Shown: positions 10,127 through 19,406 of the stretch, in pieces
How the letters are laid out: each line of letters opens with the position of its first letter
Numbering within the stretch: position 1 is the first letter of the stretch
Assembly (NCBI GenBank): GCA_963748295.1
Contig: CAVVIH010000001.1
Span: 124,001-188,000 of the forward strand
Reading direction: 5' to 3'
Length of the DNA: 64,000 nucleotides
DNA from: CAVVIH01 sp963748295
GTDB taxonomy: Bacteria > Acidobacteriota > Vicinamibacteria > Vicinamibacterales > 2-12-FULL-66-21
Notes under the pieces: generated by a model
The model's database searches: none
The model's input: the letters and a program-made list of their open reading frames with translations, nothing else
What the model was told of the DNA's origin: nothing
Program-made: the position numbers and the translations under genes

Positions 10127-10935
10127 CTACGGCACACGGAACGTCAGCGCGGTCCACACGCTCTCCCAGTCAGCGCCGGTCGCAGGGGCTGCGCGTTCCA
10201 TGTGAACCGCCTTCAGCAGCCACTCGCCCGACGTCACCGGCAAATCGATCCGGCCTTCCGCGTCGGTGCGGCTTTTGACGTCACCTCTCCTTCGCCGCGC
10301 GTGCCCGGCGTCCGGCGTATCGCGACGACGAGCGCACCCTGAAGCGGCTTGCCATCGTGCAGCAGCCTGACCGGCAGACGTCCACCCGAGACGCTCTGCG
10401 GATCCGCCTCGGGAACGAGCTCCAGTGTCAGGCCGAGCACGCGGTCGTAGCCTGAAGCCGACGGCGATCCCACGTGCAGCAGCGACTTGACGCTTCGGGA
10501 AAAGCGCTCGCGGCCGCGTGCGGCGCTCTCGTTTCGCGCCTTGCGTTCGTCGATGATCCGTTCGAGCCCCTCTTCGCGCAGGTACTGTTCGAACGCGGGC
10601 GCGGCCAGCTCCAGCGGCGACGGCTTGCTGCGGTAGCCGATCAGCCAGACGCCGGGCTCGTCGATGCGAACCAGGCCGGCGGGATCCATGCCGTCGCGCC
10701 CGATCACGTCGCGGCGCCCCGAGGGTCCGAGCGCGATGAACTCCTCGATGCGCGCGTCATTGCGCGCGACCGGATCGCCCTTGAACGATTCGCCGACCCT
10801 GAGATGGATCCGGATCGGCTCGCCCGCGCGCGCGGAGTAGGTCGATGGCTCGATCCAGAAATCATGCGCGCTGGCGGCGGCGGTCAGTGCAAAGACGATG
10901 GCGGCGGTCGCGGTGAAGCTGGAGATATGTCGCAT
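10127..10935 (-). CDS. DUF4198 exported protein (one frameshift)
   Basis: Signal peptide (SSFTATAAIVFALTAAASA) is followed by HDFWIEPSTYSARAGEPI, the hallmark start of DUF4198 proteins, periplasmic beta-sandwich proteins often found with nickel or cobalt transport and TonB systems. The reading frame breaks near 10270; the continuing frame DAEGRIDLPVTSGEWLLKAV to LTFRVP ends with a stop at 10127-10129, so the complete protein would be about 269 aa. The end lies 2 bp from the stop of the convergent DUF1835 gene. Function here is not determined; metal handling is only a family association. Confidence 0.75.
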
Positions 10936-10970
10936 GTTGCAAAATCCTCAACGAATCGGTAAGACGCCTT

Positions 10971-11047
10971 AAGAAGTAAGTAAGTGAGAAGTTAGCTTCC
11001 GCCTAAGTCGAAGCTACCTTACTTCTTACTTCTTACTTTCCTACTTC
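10971..11047. repeat. Degenerate 7-bp periodic repeat forming an inverted structure
   Basis: From 10971 the sequence parses into consecutive 7-mers: AAGAAGT, AAGTAAG, TGAGAAG, TTAGCTT, then on the other side TACTTCT (11020-11026), TACTTCT, TACTTTC, CTACTTC. The two arms are roughly reverse complements, centred on TAGCTTC (10993-10999) and GAAGCTA (11010-11016). The block lies directly upstream of the DUF4198 start and runs over the stop codon of the DUF4331 gene. It may act as a terminator or processing hairpin; the 7-bp phase is shared with three other intergenic blocks in this window. Confidence 0.7.
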
Positions 11048-12483
11048 TTGTTCGGCGATCCCCGAAGCGGCGTCTTCAGATACGGGAAGCTCGCATCGAA
11101 GAACTTCGCGTCCAGGAACGCGCCGTCGGTGAAGGCGAGCGTCCCTGACGGCGCATCGGCCGGGCCGCAGCCGAACGCTCCCGGGAACGCGTGACAGAGG
11201 ACGCCCATCGCCACCCTCAGCTCGATATCGACCACGTCGTCTCCGGGACGCCGCCCGTTCGGGAAGCCCGCGAGGTCGCCGCCGAGCGCGCCGAGACGGC
11301 TCTGGGAGGCCTTTGGCACCGCCGCGATGTTGGTGTTGAGGCGAAGCATCTCGGACGCGACCACGCCCGCCGGCCTGTTGAGGCCGTTGATGCCGGTCAG
11401 GAACGCCGCGACCAGGTCGCCGCGCGGGAAGTTGTTCGGCGCGCGGACGCCGGCGCTGCCGAAGAGGATCTCGAGCAGCTCCGGAAGCGTCGGGTTCGTG
11501 ACGTAGGTGGCGAGCGCGCCGTCCTGCGTCGGCTCTGCGGAGTTGAAGAGATCCTTGTCCTTGAGGCCGATCACCACTTCGTTGACGAGCGGCGCGCCGA
11601 GCCGCGACACCTGCGTGCCCGGCGAGCCGGCCGACACGCCGAGGCTCGCGGTCGTCCAGCCGCCGATGATCGGCGAGGAGGGCGACTGCACGAGGCAGGA
11701 GATTGGCACTTCCAGGATGAACGACGTCACGTTCTTGTCGGCAAGGTCGTCCTTCTCGGCGTTCTCGGCGCCGATCGGGTTCGCGATGTTGACGAGATCG
11801 AACGTCTCGCCGAGGTTGACCACGAAGGAATCCTTGCGCTGGCCGACGAACACCCGGCCGTCGCCACATCCGGGAATCGCGATGTCGTAGATGTGGCTCT
11901 TCGCGTAGGCGACGTACTCGGGAATCGACTTCCTGCCGATGTTGTCCACCGGCTTGCGGAACGAGGCGGAGCCGTCCGCCGCGTTGGTGATCGCCTGCGA
12001 CACACCGGTGCGGCGGTCGCCGCGGATGATGTTGAGCGTGAACGATTCTTCACGGTTCAACGCCGCGGTGTCGGCCGCATCCGGACCAATCGGTCCGATG
12101 TTGATCAGCGGAACGGGTACGAGCAATCCACCCGCTGATACGGCGAGATCCTTCACCGTGATCGACGGGCGGAACTGGAAGGTGATGTCCTCCACGGCGT
12201 CCGCGGTGTTGTCCACGTGGATCTCGTAGACCGCGTCGGGATCCAGCGCGAAGTAGTTCGGGCCGCCGTAGGCATCCTGCAGGGGTATGTAGTTCGCTAT
12301 CAGCGTGACGAAGTTCTTCCGGCCGCCCTCGTAGCTCCGGAACATGTAGAAGTCGGTGCCATCCACTTTCGGCATCTTCGTGATGCCCGGCGCCTCGCGG
12401 TGGCTGGATCCCTGTCCGATCGCCCCTCCGATCAGAACCAGGGCCGCAATCGCGACGCCCAGTCTTCCGTGCCATACCTTCAT
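11041..12483 (-). CDS. DUF4331 exported protein
   Basis: An intact 480-aa frame with a short signal peptide (LGVAIAALVLIGGAIG) followed by SSHREAPGITKMPKVDGTD, the signature N-terminus of DUF4331 proteins. The segments YIPLQDAYGGPNYFALDP and ADAVEDITFQFRP also fit the family. DUF4331 proteins are secreted, found in many soil and marine bacteria, and have no established biochemical role. It points the same way as the DUF4198 gene, 105 bp upstream of it, separated by the heptamer hairpin. Both are exported proteins of unknown function, so a common envelope role is possible but unproven. Confidence 0.85.
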   Translation of the reverse strand: MKVWHGRLGVAIAALVLIGGAIGQGSSHREAPGITKMPKVDGTDFYMFRSYEGGRKNFVTLIANYIPLQDAYGGPNYFALDPDAVYEIHVDNTADAVEDITFQFRPSITVKDLAVSAGGLLVPVPLINIGPIGPDAADTAALNREESFTLNIIRGDRRTGVSQAITNAADGSASFRKPVDNIGRKSIPEYVAYAKSHIYDIAIPGCGDGRVFVGQRKDSFVVNLGETFDLVNIANPIGAENAEKDDLADKNVTSFILEVPISCLVQSPSSPIIGGWTTASLGVSAGSPGTQVSRLGAPLVNEVVIGLKDKDLFNSAEPTQDGALATYVTNPTLPELLEILFGSAGVRAPNNFPRGDLVAAFLTGINGLNRPAGVVASEMLRLNTNIAAVPKASQSRLGALGGDLAGFPNGRRPGDDVVDIELRVAMGVLCHAFPGAFGCGPADAPSGTLAFTDGAFLDAKFFDASFPYLKTPLRGSPNKK

Positions 12484-12551
12484 CGCGGTTCTCCTTTCAG
12501 AACATCCGACCCGTACTACGGCCTCGGGCCCTGAACGGATTGGTTGGGTGG

Positions 12552-12663
12552 GATTTGCGAGTTGAGATTTGCGAGTTGCGATTGGGATTTGGGAGTTGGC
12601 CTTTTTGGGAGTTTTTGGCCCTTTTTGGGAGTTGGGAGTTGGTCCGTTTGGGAGTTGGGAGTT
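12552..12663. repeat. Sixteen consecutive degenerate heptamers before the MFS gene
   Basis: The 112 bases divide exactly into sixteen 7-mers: GATTTGC, GAGTTGA, GATTTGC, GAGTTGC, GATTGGG, ATTTGGG, AGTTGGC and so on to GAGTTGG, GAGTTGG, TCCGTTT, GGGAGTT, GGGAGTT. The plus strand is very rich in G and T and poor in C. The block ends 3 bp before the likely GTG start of the MFS transporter, so it forms the whole promoter/leader region. Nothing protein-like is conserved in it. Confidence 0.85.
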
Positions 12664-12666
12664 ACC

Positions 12667-13962
12667 GTGGAGTACCCTCGTATCGTGCGTTCCTACTATG
12701 GCTGGCGGGTGCTGCTGGTGGCTGCCCTGGCGATGGTCGGGACCCTGCCCGGCCGTACGCAGGGTCTCGGCCTCATCACCGAGCCGCTGCTTGCGGATCT
12801 CGCCATCGACCGGGTCACCTATGCGACGCTGAATTTCTGGGCGACGATCGTCGGCGCCGCCGGCGCGCTCGGGATGGGGCAGGCCATCGATCGCTGGGGC
12901 ACCCGCGGCGTGCTCACAGCCGTCGCCGCCTCTCTAGGCATCGTCGTCTGCGCGATGAGCCTGACGGCCGGAACCACCAGTCTGGCCGTCTGGCTGACGC
13001 TCACCCGGGCGCTCGGCCAGAGCGCCCTCTCGGTCGTCAGCCTCGCGATCGTCGGACACTGGTTCGTGCGCCGGATCGATCTCGCGATGGCGATCTACAG
13101 CATCGCGCTCAGCATCGGGTTCATGATCGCGTTTCCACTCGTCGGCGCAGCGGTACAGAGCTACGGCTGGCGCATGGCCTGGGCCGGCATCGGGGTCGTG
13201 CTGATCGTCGGGCTGGCTCCGCTCGCGTGGATCGTCGTGCGCCGCAGTCCTGAAAGCGTCGGCCTGACGCCCGACGGCGAGGGGGTGACCGCGAAGAAAC
13301 CGGACGAGATCGAACTGGCCGGTCATTCATGGAGGCACGCCGTGCTCACGCCGGCCTTCTGGGTCTTTGCCGTGGGAACGGCGCTGTATGGCCTGATCGC
13401 GTCAGGCATCGGACTGTTCAACGAATCGATCCTGGCGGAACGCGGCTTCGGGCCCGAGGTGTATTACCAGACGCTCGTGATCACGGCGATGGTCGCGCTC
13501 GCCGGCAACTTCCTGGGCGGCTGGCTGGCGCGCAGCGTGAGCCTGACGCTGCTGCTGTCTGTGTCGCTCCTGATTCTTGCGGTGGGCGTTGCCGTGCTCC
13601 CGCATGTCAGCACGCTCTGGGAGGTCATGGTCTGGGCGGCGGCCATGGGGCTCGGCGGAGGCCTGGTGATGGTCCTGTTCTTCAGCGTCTGGCCTCGCGC
13701 GTTCGGACGCCGGGATCTCGGACGAATCCAGGGGGCCGCGCAGTCGCTCACCGTGCTGGCCTCGGCCATCGGTCCGCTGCTGCTGGCCTGGTGCGTGGAG
13801 TGGACCGGCAGCTATGGCGCCATGTTCCGCGTTCTCGCGGCCGCGGTTGCCTGCGTCGCGATCGCGGGCCTCGTGATCTCGCTTCCGGTCCCGCCCGCCG
13901 CGTTTCCGTCCGTGGCGCGGTCCGAATCTCCGTCGTTCCCGTCGCACTCGTCGCTCAAATGA
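12667..13962 (+). CDS. MFS transporter
   Basis: About 432 aa with twelve hydrophobic segments and MFS features: the loop GMGQAIDRWGTRG between helices 2 and 3 and the symmetric loop after helix 8. The substrate is unknown; the overall look resembles anion/monocarboxylate or OFA-type permeases. An upstream ATG at 12544 keeps the frame open, but residues from it are encoded by the heptamer repeat and look unnatural, so I chose GTG 12667 (VEYPRIVRSYYGWRVLL), which puts the first helix at the usual distance. The stop TGA overlaps the ATG of the next gene, showing translational coupling. Confidence 0.85.
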   Translation: MEYPRIVRSYYGWRVLLVAALAMVGTLPGRTQGLGLITEPLLADLAIDRVTYATLNFWATIVGAAGALGMGQAIDRWGTRGVLTAVAASLGIVVCAMSLTAGTTSLAVWLTLTRALGQSALSVVSLAIVGHWFVRRIDLAMAIYSIALSIGFMIAFPLVGAAVQSYGWRMAWAGIGVVLIVGLAPLAWIVVRRSPESVGLTPDGEGVTAKKPDEIELAGHSWRHAVLTPAFWVFAVGTALYGLIASGIGLFNESILAERGFGPEVYYQTLVITAMVALAGNFLGGWLARSVSLTLLLSVSLLILAVGVAVLPHVSTLWEVMVWAAAMGLGGGLVMVLFFSVWPRAFGRRDLGRIQGAAQSLTVLASAIGPLLLAWCVEWTGSYGAMFRVLAAAVACVAIAGLVISLPVPPAAFPSVARSESPSFPSHSSLK

Positions 13963-14480
13963 CGAGCGCCCTCGACGGCGCGCTGTTCGCGACCATCTGG
14001 CTTTCCGTCCTGCTGTTCGTCGCCGGTGAGGCAGGGAAGCGCGCCGCCTTCGCGCGCCGCGACCCGCGCCCGTGGGCCTGGCCGGTCTGGTCGCTCGGGG
14101 CGCTCCTCTGCGGCGTTCACATGCTCCTCGCGATGGGGCTACGACACGCATGGAGCCATCAGGACGCGATCCGCTCCACCGCCGTGCAGACCGAGGCGAT
14201 CTACGGCATCAACTGGGGCGGCGGTGTCTACGTCAACTACGCATTCCTGGCGATCTGGACGGCTGAGGTGTTCTGGTGGCGCGCCCGCCCGAGCCAGTAC
14301 TTCGGAAGGCCCGCCGCGGCGACCTGGATGCTGCGAGCGTTCTATCTCACCGTGTGGGTCAATGCCGCCGTCGTCTTCGCATCCGGCGCCCGAGCGTTCG
14401 CAGGGGCGCTTCTAATGGCAGTCCTGCTGTGGATCTGGCGGCCTCGCAGCACGCAAAGCTTTTATAATCGTCGGCAATGA
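13959..14480 (+). CDS. Small four-helix membrane protein, function unknown
   Basis: 173 aa starting at the ATG that overlaps the MFS stop. Four hydrophobic segments are visible: FATIWLSVLLFVAG, WSLGALLCGVHMLLAM, NYAFLAIWTAEVFWW and AFYLTVWVNAAVVFASGARA. A conserved-looking YGINWGGGVYVNY lies between helices 2 and 3. I do not recognise the family, although similar proteins occur in planctomycetes and acidobacteria. Its stop overlaps the start of the CorA-like gene (ATG 14477), so the three membrane genes form one coupled operon. Confidence 0.8.
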   Translation: MTSALDGALFATIWLSVLLFVAGEAGKRAAFARRDPRPWAWPVWSLGALLCGVHMLLAMGLRHAWSHQDAIRSTAVQTEAIYGINWGGGVYVNYAFLAIWTAEVFWWRARPSQYFGRPAAATWMLRAFYLTVWVNAAVVFASGARAFAGALLMAVLLWIWRPRSTQSFYNRRQ

Positions 14481-15481
14481 CGATGGCTTCGTTCGAGCCG
14501 GCCGCTCCGGCGTCGGGCATCATCAACTGCGCGGCCTATGCGGAAGGCATTCGCGTCGCCGACGTTCCGGTCGAAGAGATCGGCCACGCGCTGGGCAAGG
14601 CGCATCAGTTCGTCTGGCTCGGGCTCTTCGAGCCGGACGAAGAGCTGCTGCGCCGCGTCCAGCGCCAGTTCCACCTTCACGACCTCGCGATCGAAGACGC
14701 CTACACCGCGCATCAGCGGCCGAAGCTCGAAGTCTACGAGGACTCGCTGTTCGTCGTGCTGCGGACCGCGCAGCGCAACGCCGGCCGGCTCGAGTTCGGC
14801 GAGACGCATGTGTTCGTCGGCTCCGACTATGTCGTGACGGTCCGTCACGGCTCTCTCCGGTCGCACGTCGGCCTCCGCGCGAGGTGCGAGTGCACGCCGC
14901 GGCTGCTGTCCAAGGGGCCGGGCTACGTGCTCTACGCGCTGATGGACTTCGTCATCGATCAGTTCTCGCCGATCGTCAGCGCGCTCGAGGACGAGGTCGA
15001 AGTGCTCGAAGAAGTCATCCTCGGCGAACAGCCGAGCGCGAAGGCCACCGCGCAGATTTATCGGCTCAAGCGCGATTTCCTGTCGCTCCGCCGTGCGGTG
15101 TCGCCGCTCGTCGAGGTGTGCAACAGGCTCATGCGTTTCGATCTGCCCAACATTCCCGACGACACGCGTCCGTACTTCCGCGACGTTTACGACCACGTCG
15201 TCCGGCTCAACGAAACGATCGACGCGCAGCGCGAACTGCTGACCACGGCGCTCGAGGCCAACCTTTCGCTGATGTCGGTCGCCCAGAACGAGCACATGAA
15301 GCGCCTCGCGGCGTGGGCCGCGATGATTGCCGTGCCGACGATGATCGCAGGCATCTACGGCATGAATTTCAGCAACATGCCTGAGCTGTCGTGGAGCTAC
15401 GGCTATTACGTGTCGCTGCTCGTGATGGTGCTCGCGTGCGGCGGGCTGTACGTCGGGTTCAAGCGATCGGGGTGGCTATAG
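14477..15481 (+). CDS. CorA-like divalent cation channel
   Basis: 334 aa, the normal size for CorA. The long soluble N-terminal domain ends in two C-terminal helices; the first closes with YGMNFSNMPEL, the CorA ion-selectivity signature, followed by the second helix YYVSLLVMVLACGGLYVGF. CorA forms inner-membrane pentamers that take up magnesium or export other divalent ions; which ion applies here is open. It is the last gene of the MFS-small membrane protein-CorA operon, overlapping its neighbour by four bases. Confidence 0.92.
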   Translation: MTMASFEPAAPASGIINCAAYAEGIRVADVPVEEIGHALGKAHQFVWLGLFEPDEELLRRVQRQFHLHDLAIEDAYTAHQRPKLEVYEDSLFVVLRTAQRNAGRLEFGETHVFVGSDYVVTVRHGSLRSHVGLRARCECTPRLLSKGPGYVLYALMDFVIDQFSPIVSALEDEVEVLEEVILGEQPSAKATAQIYRLKRDFLSLRRAVSPLVEVCNRLMRFDLPNIPDDTRPYFRDVYDHVVRLNETIDAQRELLTTALEANLSLMSVAQNEHMKRLAAWAAMIAVPTMIAGIYGMNFSNMPELSWSYGYYVSLLVMVLACGGLYVGFKRSGWL

Positions 15482-15547
15482 AGATTGGGCCGCCATCTTG
15501 CACCTCCAATGGTTTTGTCGGTTGTAACCATTGAGGAGGTGTACGAA

Positions 15548-15847
15548 ATGGCAGACGTGAACAAGCCGCTCAGTTGGGACGAGGAAGACAAGTTCTGGCG
15601 GACGAACTACCGGACGCGGCCGTATGCGGGCTCGAACGAGTACGACTACTATCGGCCGGGCTATCGATACGGTTATGAATCGGCGACCCGGTATCAGAAC
15701 CGCAACTGGGACGAGGTCGAACCGGAACTCTCTCGCGACTGGAACACTTATCAGTACCGCGGCACGTCGACCTGGGAGCAGGTGAAGAACGCGGTTCGTG
15801 ACGCCTGGGATCGCGTGACCGGCCACAGGCACGTCGGCGCGCGTTAG
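15548..15847 (+). CDS. Small acidic/aromatic soluble protein, function unknown
   Basis: 99 aa starting at ATG 15548, preceded by a strong ribosome-binding site (GAGGAGGT, 15533-15540). The middle is rich in Tyr, Arg and Asn (EYDYYRPGYRYGYES, RYQNRNWDEVEPELSRDW) and the end is WEQVKNAVRDAWDRVTG, which resembles the amphipathic helices of CsbD/YjbJ-type stress proteins. No membrane segment or known domain. The good start signal and the strong terminator after it indicate an abundantly expressed monocistronic gene. A stress role is only suggested by composition and by the neighbouring stress island. Confidence 0.75.
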   Translation: MADVNKPLSWDEEDKFWRTNYRTRPYAGSNEYDYYRPGYRYGYESATRYQNRNWDEVEPELSRDWNTYQYRGTSTWEQVKNAVRDAWDRVTGHRHVGAR

Positions 15848-15875
15848 CGCGAGGTCGGCCGGATTCGGACAGGGA

Positions 15876-15906
15876 AGGGCCGCCCTCCGGGGCGGCCCTG
15901 TTTTTT
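15876..15906 (+). terminator. Rho-independent terminator
   Basis: AGGGCCGCC (15876-15884) pairs perfectly with GGCGGCCCT (15891-15899) around a 6-nt loop, followed by six T (15901-15906). It ends the small soluble protein transcript and also separates it from the convergent membrane gene. Confidence 0.93.
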
Positions 15907-15924
15907 GGCCTCGCACGCTCAGCG

Positions 15925-16535
15925 TTACATCGCGTGGGTCTCCGCACGTGCCGCTGCTGCCAGTAGCATTGCGCCCGCCAGCAGCCCTACGTCGAGGACG
16001 ACCCCCAGGCGAAATACGCCGATGACACCGTACAAGAGGGCGGCGCCAATCAGTGTGGTGGTCCACACGGCCGAACGAAAGTTGCCAAACATCAACGTGA
16101 TTCCGATGACGAGGGAGAGCGTCGGGCAGGGCAGGAGGCCGAACGGCGCCGAATGAGATGTAGGCAGCCAACGACTCCGTATTCAGGAAGTGCGGGTACG
16201 TGGAACCGAAGGCCACAAGCGCGGCACCTGGGACAAGCCATTGTCGCGCCAGCTCGAGACGCGCTTTACGGAGGCCGATCGCCGCGCTGGTAAGGATGGG
16301 CTGCCAGGGCAGCGAACACAGCCGCGTTGAACGGATTGCCCGATATCCAACCGACGGCACTCACTGAGAGAACGGGGATCGTGAGCAGCTGTGCGACGAC
16401 GCGGCTCGAAGGGCGCCACCCAGCGAAAAGCGGTAACAGCAAGCCGAACAGCATCAAATGCCACGTGACGGCCAACCACCGCCAGTCGTTGGCGATCGCG
16501 GTGAGACCGGCACGGATCGAGTCTGACGACGGCAT
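15925..16535 (-). CDS. DUF6064-like integral membrane protein (two frameshifts)
   Basis: Three frame pieces join into one membrane protein: WLAVTWHLMLFGLLLPLFAG and SVSAVGWISGNPFNAAVF; then LVPGAALVAFGSTYPHFLNT; then APFGLLPCPTLSLVIGITL to AGAMLLAAAARAETHAM with a stop at 15925-15927. Frame changes fall near 16290 and 16150. The YPHFL and PFGLLPCPTLS motifs match DUF6064 proteins as I remember them; that assignment is from memory and moderate. About 200 aa with six helices. It lies just downstream of the universal stress protein gene on the same strand, so they may share a transcript. Confidence 0.6.
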
Positions 16536-16559
16536 CGCAAGTTTCGCGTCGGATGTTCG

Positions 16560-17049
16560 CTATGCCACGTGCTTGCCGCCATAAACGCGGGCGGCCCCGG
16601 ACTGTCTGACGGCAAGCACGGGGCAGGGCGCTGCGCGGAGCACCCGTTCGGCAACGCTTTCCATCATCAGACTCGGCAGCCTGCCGCCCGTCGGAGCGCT
16701 CATGACGATCAGGTCCACGCCGTAAGCAATGGCGGCGTCCACGATCGCGTCTGCGGGCGTTCCGGCGCGAACTTCCAAAGTGATCCGATCGGTGTCGTGC
16801 TGCAGCGTCGCTGCCGCCAATGCCGCCAGCTTCGCACACCGGTCGTGATACAGCTGTTCGCTGACAGCGCGATGTGCCAGTACGCGGGAAGTTCCTGGCG
16901 CCGCGCGCGGGGAGCGGCTCTTCGAGAACATGTAAGAGATGCACCGACGCCCCTAGACGTCTCGCAAGCGCGCCGGCGTATGCGGCCGCGCGTTCGGAGG
17001 ACGGGCCGAAGTCTGTCGGAAGCAGGATCTTGCGAATCGCGGGTGTCAT
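16560..17049 (-). CDS. Universal stress protein, single domain (one frameshift)
   Basis: Starts MTPAIRKILLPTDFGPSSERAA, the canonical first strand and helix of a Usp domain, continues SVHLLHVLEEPLP, then shifts frame near 16880 and resumes as LEVRAGTPADAIVDAA, VDLIVMSAPTGG and VLAVRQSG. The ATP-binding G-2x-G-9x-G(S/T) motif is replaced by APTGGRLPSLMMESV, so this is likely the non-nucleotide-binding UspA-like type. It is the outermost gene of the stress island and is preceded by a -24/-12-like element. The divergent neighbour is the NtrC-type activator. Confidence 0.75.
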
Positions 17050-17060
17050 GCCCTGACACA

Positions 17061-17076
17061 GGCGAAAGGCGTGCCA
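17061..17076 (-). promoter_or_regulatory. Possible sigma-54 promoter, Usp gene
   Basis: On the minus strand TGGCACG-CCTT-TCGCC has a perfect -24 half and a -12 half with one mismatch, with the GG and GC pairs exactly 10 bp apart. It is only about 12 nt from the start codon at 17049, so the transcript would be nearly leaderless; this weakens the call. Confidence 0.4.
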
Positions 17077-17260
17077 CGTGTCTGGCAACATATTCGGGCC
17101 AGGATCGCCGTGCGATCGCGCAGGGGTTTAACCACGGCCGCGAATTTTTGCGGCAGGTGGGAAAAACCCGGCGGTCACGGGTCGGACGTCGCGCCTCTCG
17201 CGACCGTGCCTAGTTCGCCGCGACGCATCGGCGGCTGTTACAGTAAACTCGTCAAAATTC

Positions 17261-18624
17261 ATGGTCAGGCCAACGATTCTCGTTGTCGACGACGAAGCCC
17301 TCATCCGTTGGTCTCTTGCGGAGCGTCTCAAGTCCGAGGGGTACGAGGTGCTCGAGGCAGAGACTGGCGCCGCGGCGCTCGAGCAGCTTCCGGAAGGTGT
17401 CGATCTGGTGCTCCTCGATTACAAGCTGCCGGACACTGACGGTGTTTCCGTGCTGCGAGCCATCAAGGAATTCGACCAGGACATCCTGGTGATTCTGTTG
17501 ACCGCGTACGCGAGCGTCGAGATGGCTGTGGAGGCCATGAACTGGGCGCCTACCATTTCGCGCACAAGCCCTTCAATCTGGACGAGGTGGTCGCGACCGT
17601 CGAGCGAGCGCTGGAGACGACCCGCCTGCGGCGCGAGGTGCGGCAGATACCGGGCGAATGCGGCCAGGCCATACAGCCTGAAGAGCATCGTCGGGGCCTC
17701 GGCCGTCGATGACCGCGCTCAGAGCCCTCGTGGCGAGAGTCGCCACCAGCCCCGCATCGACGGTACTCCTCACCGGGGAGAGCGGAACCGGCAAGGATCT
17801 CGGTCGCGAAAATCATCCATTACACGAGCGATCGCGCGGCGCGGCCGTTCATGAATATCACCTGCTCGGCGCTGCCGGAACAGCTGCTCGAGAGCGAGCT
17901 GTTCGGCCACGAGCGCGGCGCGTTCACCGACGCGAGACTGCAGAAGCGAGGGCTGCTCGAAGCGCCGAGGGCGGCACGGTCTTCCTCGACGAAATCGGCG
18001 AGATGGTGCCGGCGCTCCAGGCCAAGCTCCTGCGGTTTCTCGAGGAGAAAGCGTTCAAACGCGTAGGCGGCGCGCACGACATCCGGGTCGACGTGCGCGT
18101 CGTCTCCGCGACCAACCGCAACCTCGAAGAGGAGGTCGCAAAGGGGCGGTTCCGCAGCGATCTGTATTACCGGCTGAATGTATTGCCGATTGCGATTCCG
18201 CCTCTGCGATCGCATGCGGAGGATGTGCCGCTGCTCGTCGAGTACTTCATTGACGGCTTCAACACCGAGTTCCGCAAGCGTGTGAGTGGCGCTATCTCCA
18301 GCCGCGAACGGCGCACTGGAGCGGTACGGGTGGCCCGGTAACGTGCGCGAGCTGCGCAACGTCGTCGAGCGCGCGATGCTCCTGTCGGACGCACAACGGC
18401 TCGAGGCCAAAGACTTCGTGGCCTTGTCGACGGCGACGGCTTCCGCCGAAGACTTCGAATTGCCCGCAAAAGGCGTGGACCTCGAGGCGTTCGAACGCAG
18501 CATGGTGGTTCAAGCTCTCAAGCGTGCGGGAGGCAACCAGACGAAGGCGGCCGCCTTGCTCGGCCTCAACCGCGATCAGATTCGCTATCGCATCGAGAAG
18601 TTCGGACTGACAGTGAGCCACTGA
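17261..18624 (+). CDS. NtrC-family sigma-54-dependent response regulator (five or six frameshifts)
   Basis: All three NtrC modules are present in order. Receiver: TILVVDDEALIRWS, phospho-acceptor Asp in VLLDYKLPDTDG, LLTAYAS, HKPF. AAA+ domain: Walker A GESGTGKD, NITCSALPEQLLESELFGHE, the sigma-54 contact loop GAFTDA (a common variant of GAFTGA), EGGTVFLDEIGEM (Walker B), SATNRNL, FRSDLYYRLNV. The C-terminus is a Fis-type helix-turn-helix (GGNQTKAAALLGLNRDQIRYRIEKFGL). Frame changes lie near 17540, 17650, 17700, 17800, 17970 and 18290. So many indels cannot be functional as read; error is likelier than decay because every motif is intact. It is the best candidate activator of the sigma-54 sites in the island. 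Confidence 0.85.
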
Positions 18625-18651
18625 GCCGGCCCACTGCATGCGGCTGGATTG

Positions 18652-19218
18652 TCACAGCAAGACGAGAGCGGCGGCGGCCGCCACTATCATGAAAGCGAGA
18701 GTCCCTCCTACGACCCTTCTGAAGCAGGCGGAGCCGAAGACCAACGCGACTCCAAACTTCAGCGCAGTATTGGACAGGACGCCAACGGCTATGCCCAGTG
18801 CGGCAGCGTTCAGCGAAGCAGTGGTCGCGACGCCTCTCGCCATGGAAACGGTGAGCGCGTCCACATCGGTCAGCCCGAGGATGGCCGCTGACCTCCCCGT
18901 CCCTGCGAACACACCTGCGGTCATCACCACCAGGGCCGCGACTTCGGTCGTCGCGTCGACATTCTGACGACTGGCCGCGACGTATGCGGCCGCAATGATC
19001 CCGACCGCTCCGGCGAACAGTATGGCGGCCGGCGCCGGGAGTTCGTTCGTCCACAGCCATCCGCACAGCCCGGCGACGGCTCCGAGCATCGTGAAGGTGC
19101 GAATGCCGGCGAACCGCGCGCCCGGCCCTGCGGCATGCCCCGACCACTGTCGCTCGACACCAACGGCTGTGCCGCCCAATGCGGCAATCAGGATCCCGAG
19201 GATGTCGGATGCAGTCAT
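18652..19218 (-). CDS. MgtC/DUF4010-type membrane protein (short form)
   Basis: Starting at ATG 19218 (TASDILGILIAALGGTAVGV), the N-terminal part GVERQWSGHAAGPGARFAGIRTF is characteristic of MgtC/SapB proteins of the DUF4010-containing class; the rest is five or six hydrophobic helices with ATTEVAALVVMTAGVFAG and SMARGVATTASLNAAALG. Full MgtC-DUF4010 proteins are near 400 aa; this one is about 188 aa and seems to join the MgtC half directly to the end of DUF4010, so it may be a shortened version. The role is unknown; MgtC relatives respond to acid or low magnesium. A good sigma-54 site lies 60-75 bp upstream. Confidence 0.7.
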   Translation of the reverse strand: MTASDILGILIAALGGTAVGVERQWSGHAAGPGARFAGIRTFTMLGAVAGLCGWLWTNELPAPAAILFAGAVGIIAAAYVAASRQNVDATTEVAALVVMTAGVFAGTGRSAAILGLTDVDALTVSMARGVATTASLNAAALGIAVGVLSNTALKFGVALVFGSACFRRVVGGTLAFMIVAAAAALVLL

Positions 19219-19278
19219 GGCGGCTAAGGTCGACGGACGGGTGAGCTCTCGATCGTCGCGCCGGTCGTCAGCAATCAG

Positions 19279-19294
19279 AGCAAGCACCGATCCA
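19279..19294 (-). promoter_or_regulatory. Sigma-54 (-24/-12) promoter, MgtC/DUF4010 gene
   Basis: Minus-strand TGGATCG-GTGC-TTGCT: intact GG and TTGC cores with 10 bp between GG and GC. The expected transcript start is about 50 bp before the ATG at 19218. Confidence 0.6.
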
Positions 19295-19406
19295 CGGCTC
19301 GACTCTTGAACACAGAAACATGTGGTGGAACGACGTGCCGAGAACTTCGTGCATACCGCACGGAAGGAAGATCGACCCTGAAGAGGGCCGCGGAATTCCT
19401 CGCATC

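Noticed and set aside
12544..12666. N-terminal extension of the MFS transporter from ATG 12544
   Set aside because: The extra residues are encoded by the heptamer repeat and precede the natural first helix; a GTG at 12667 is a better start.
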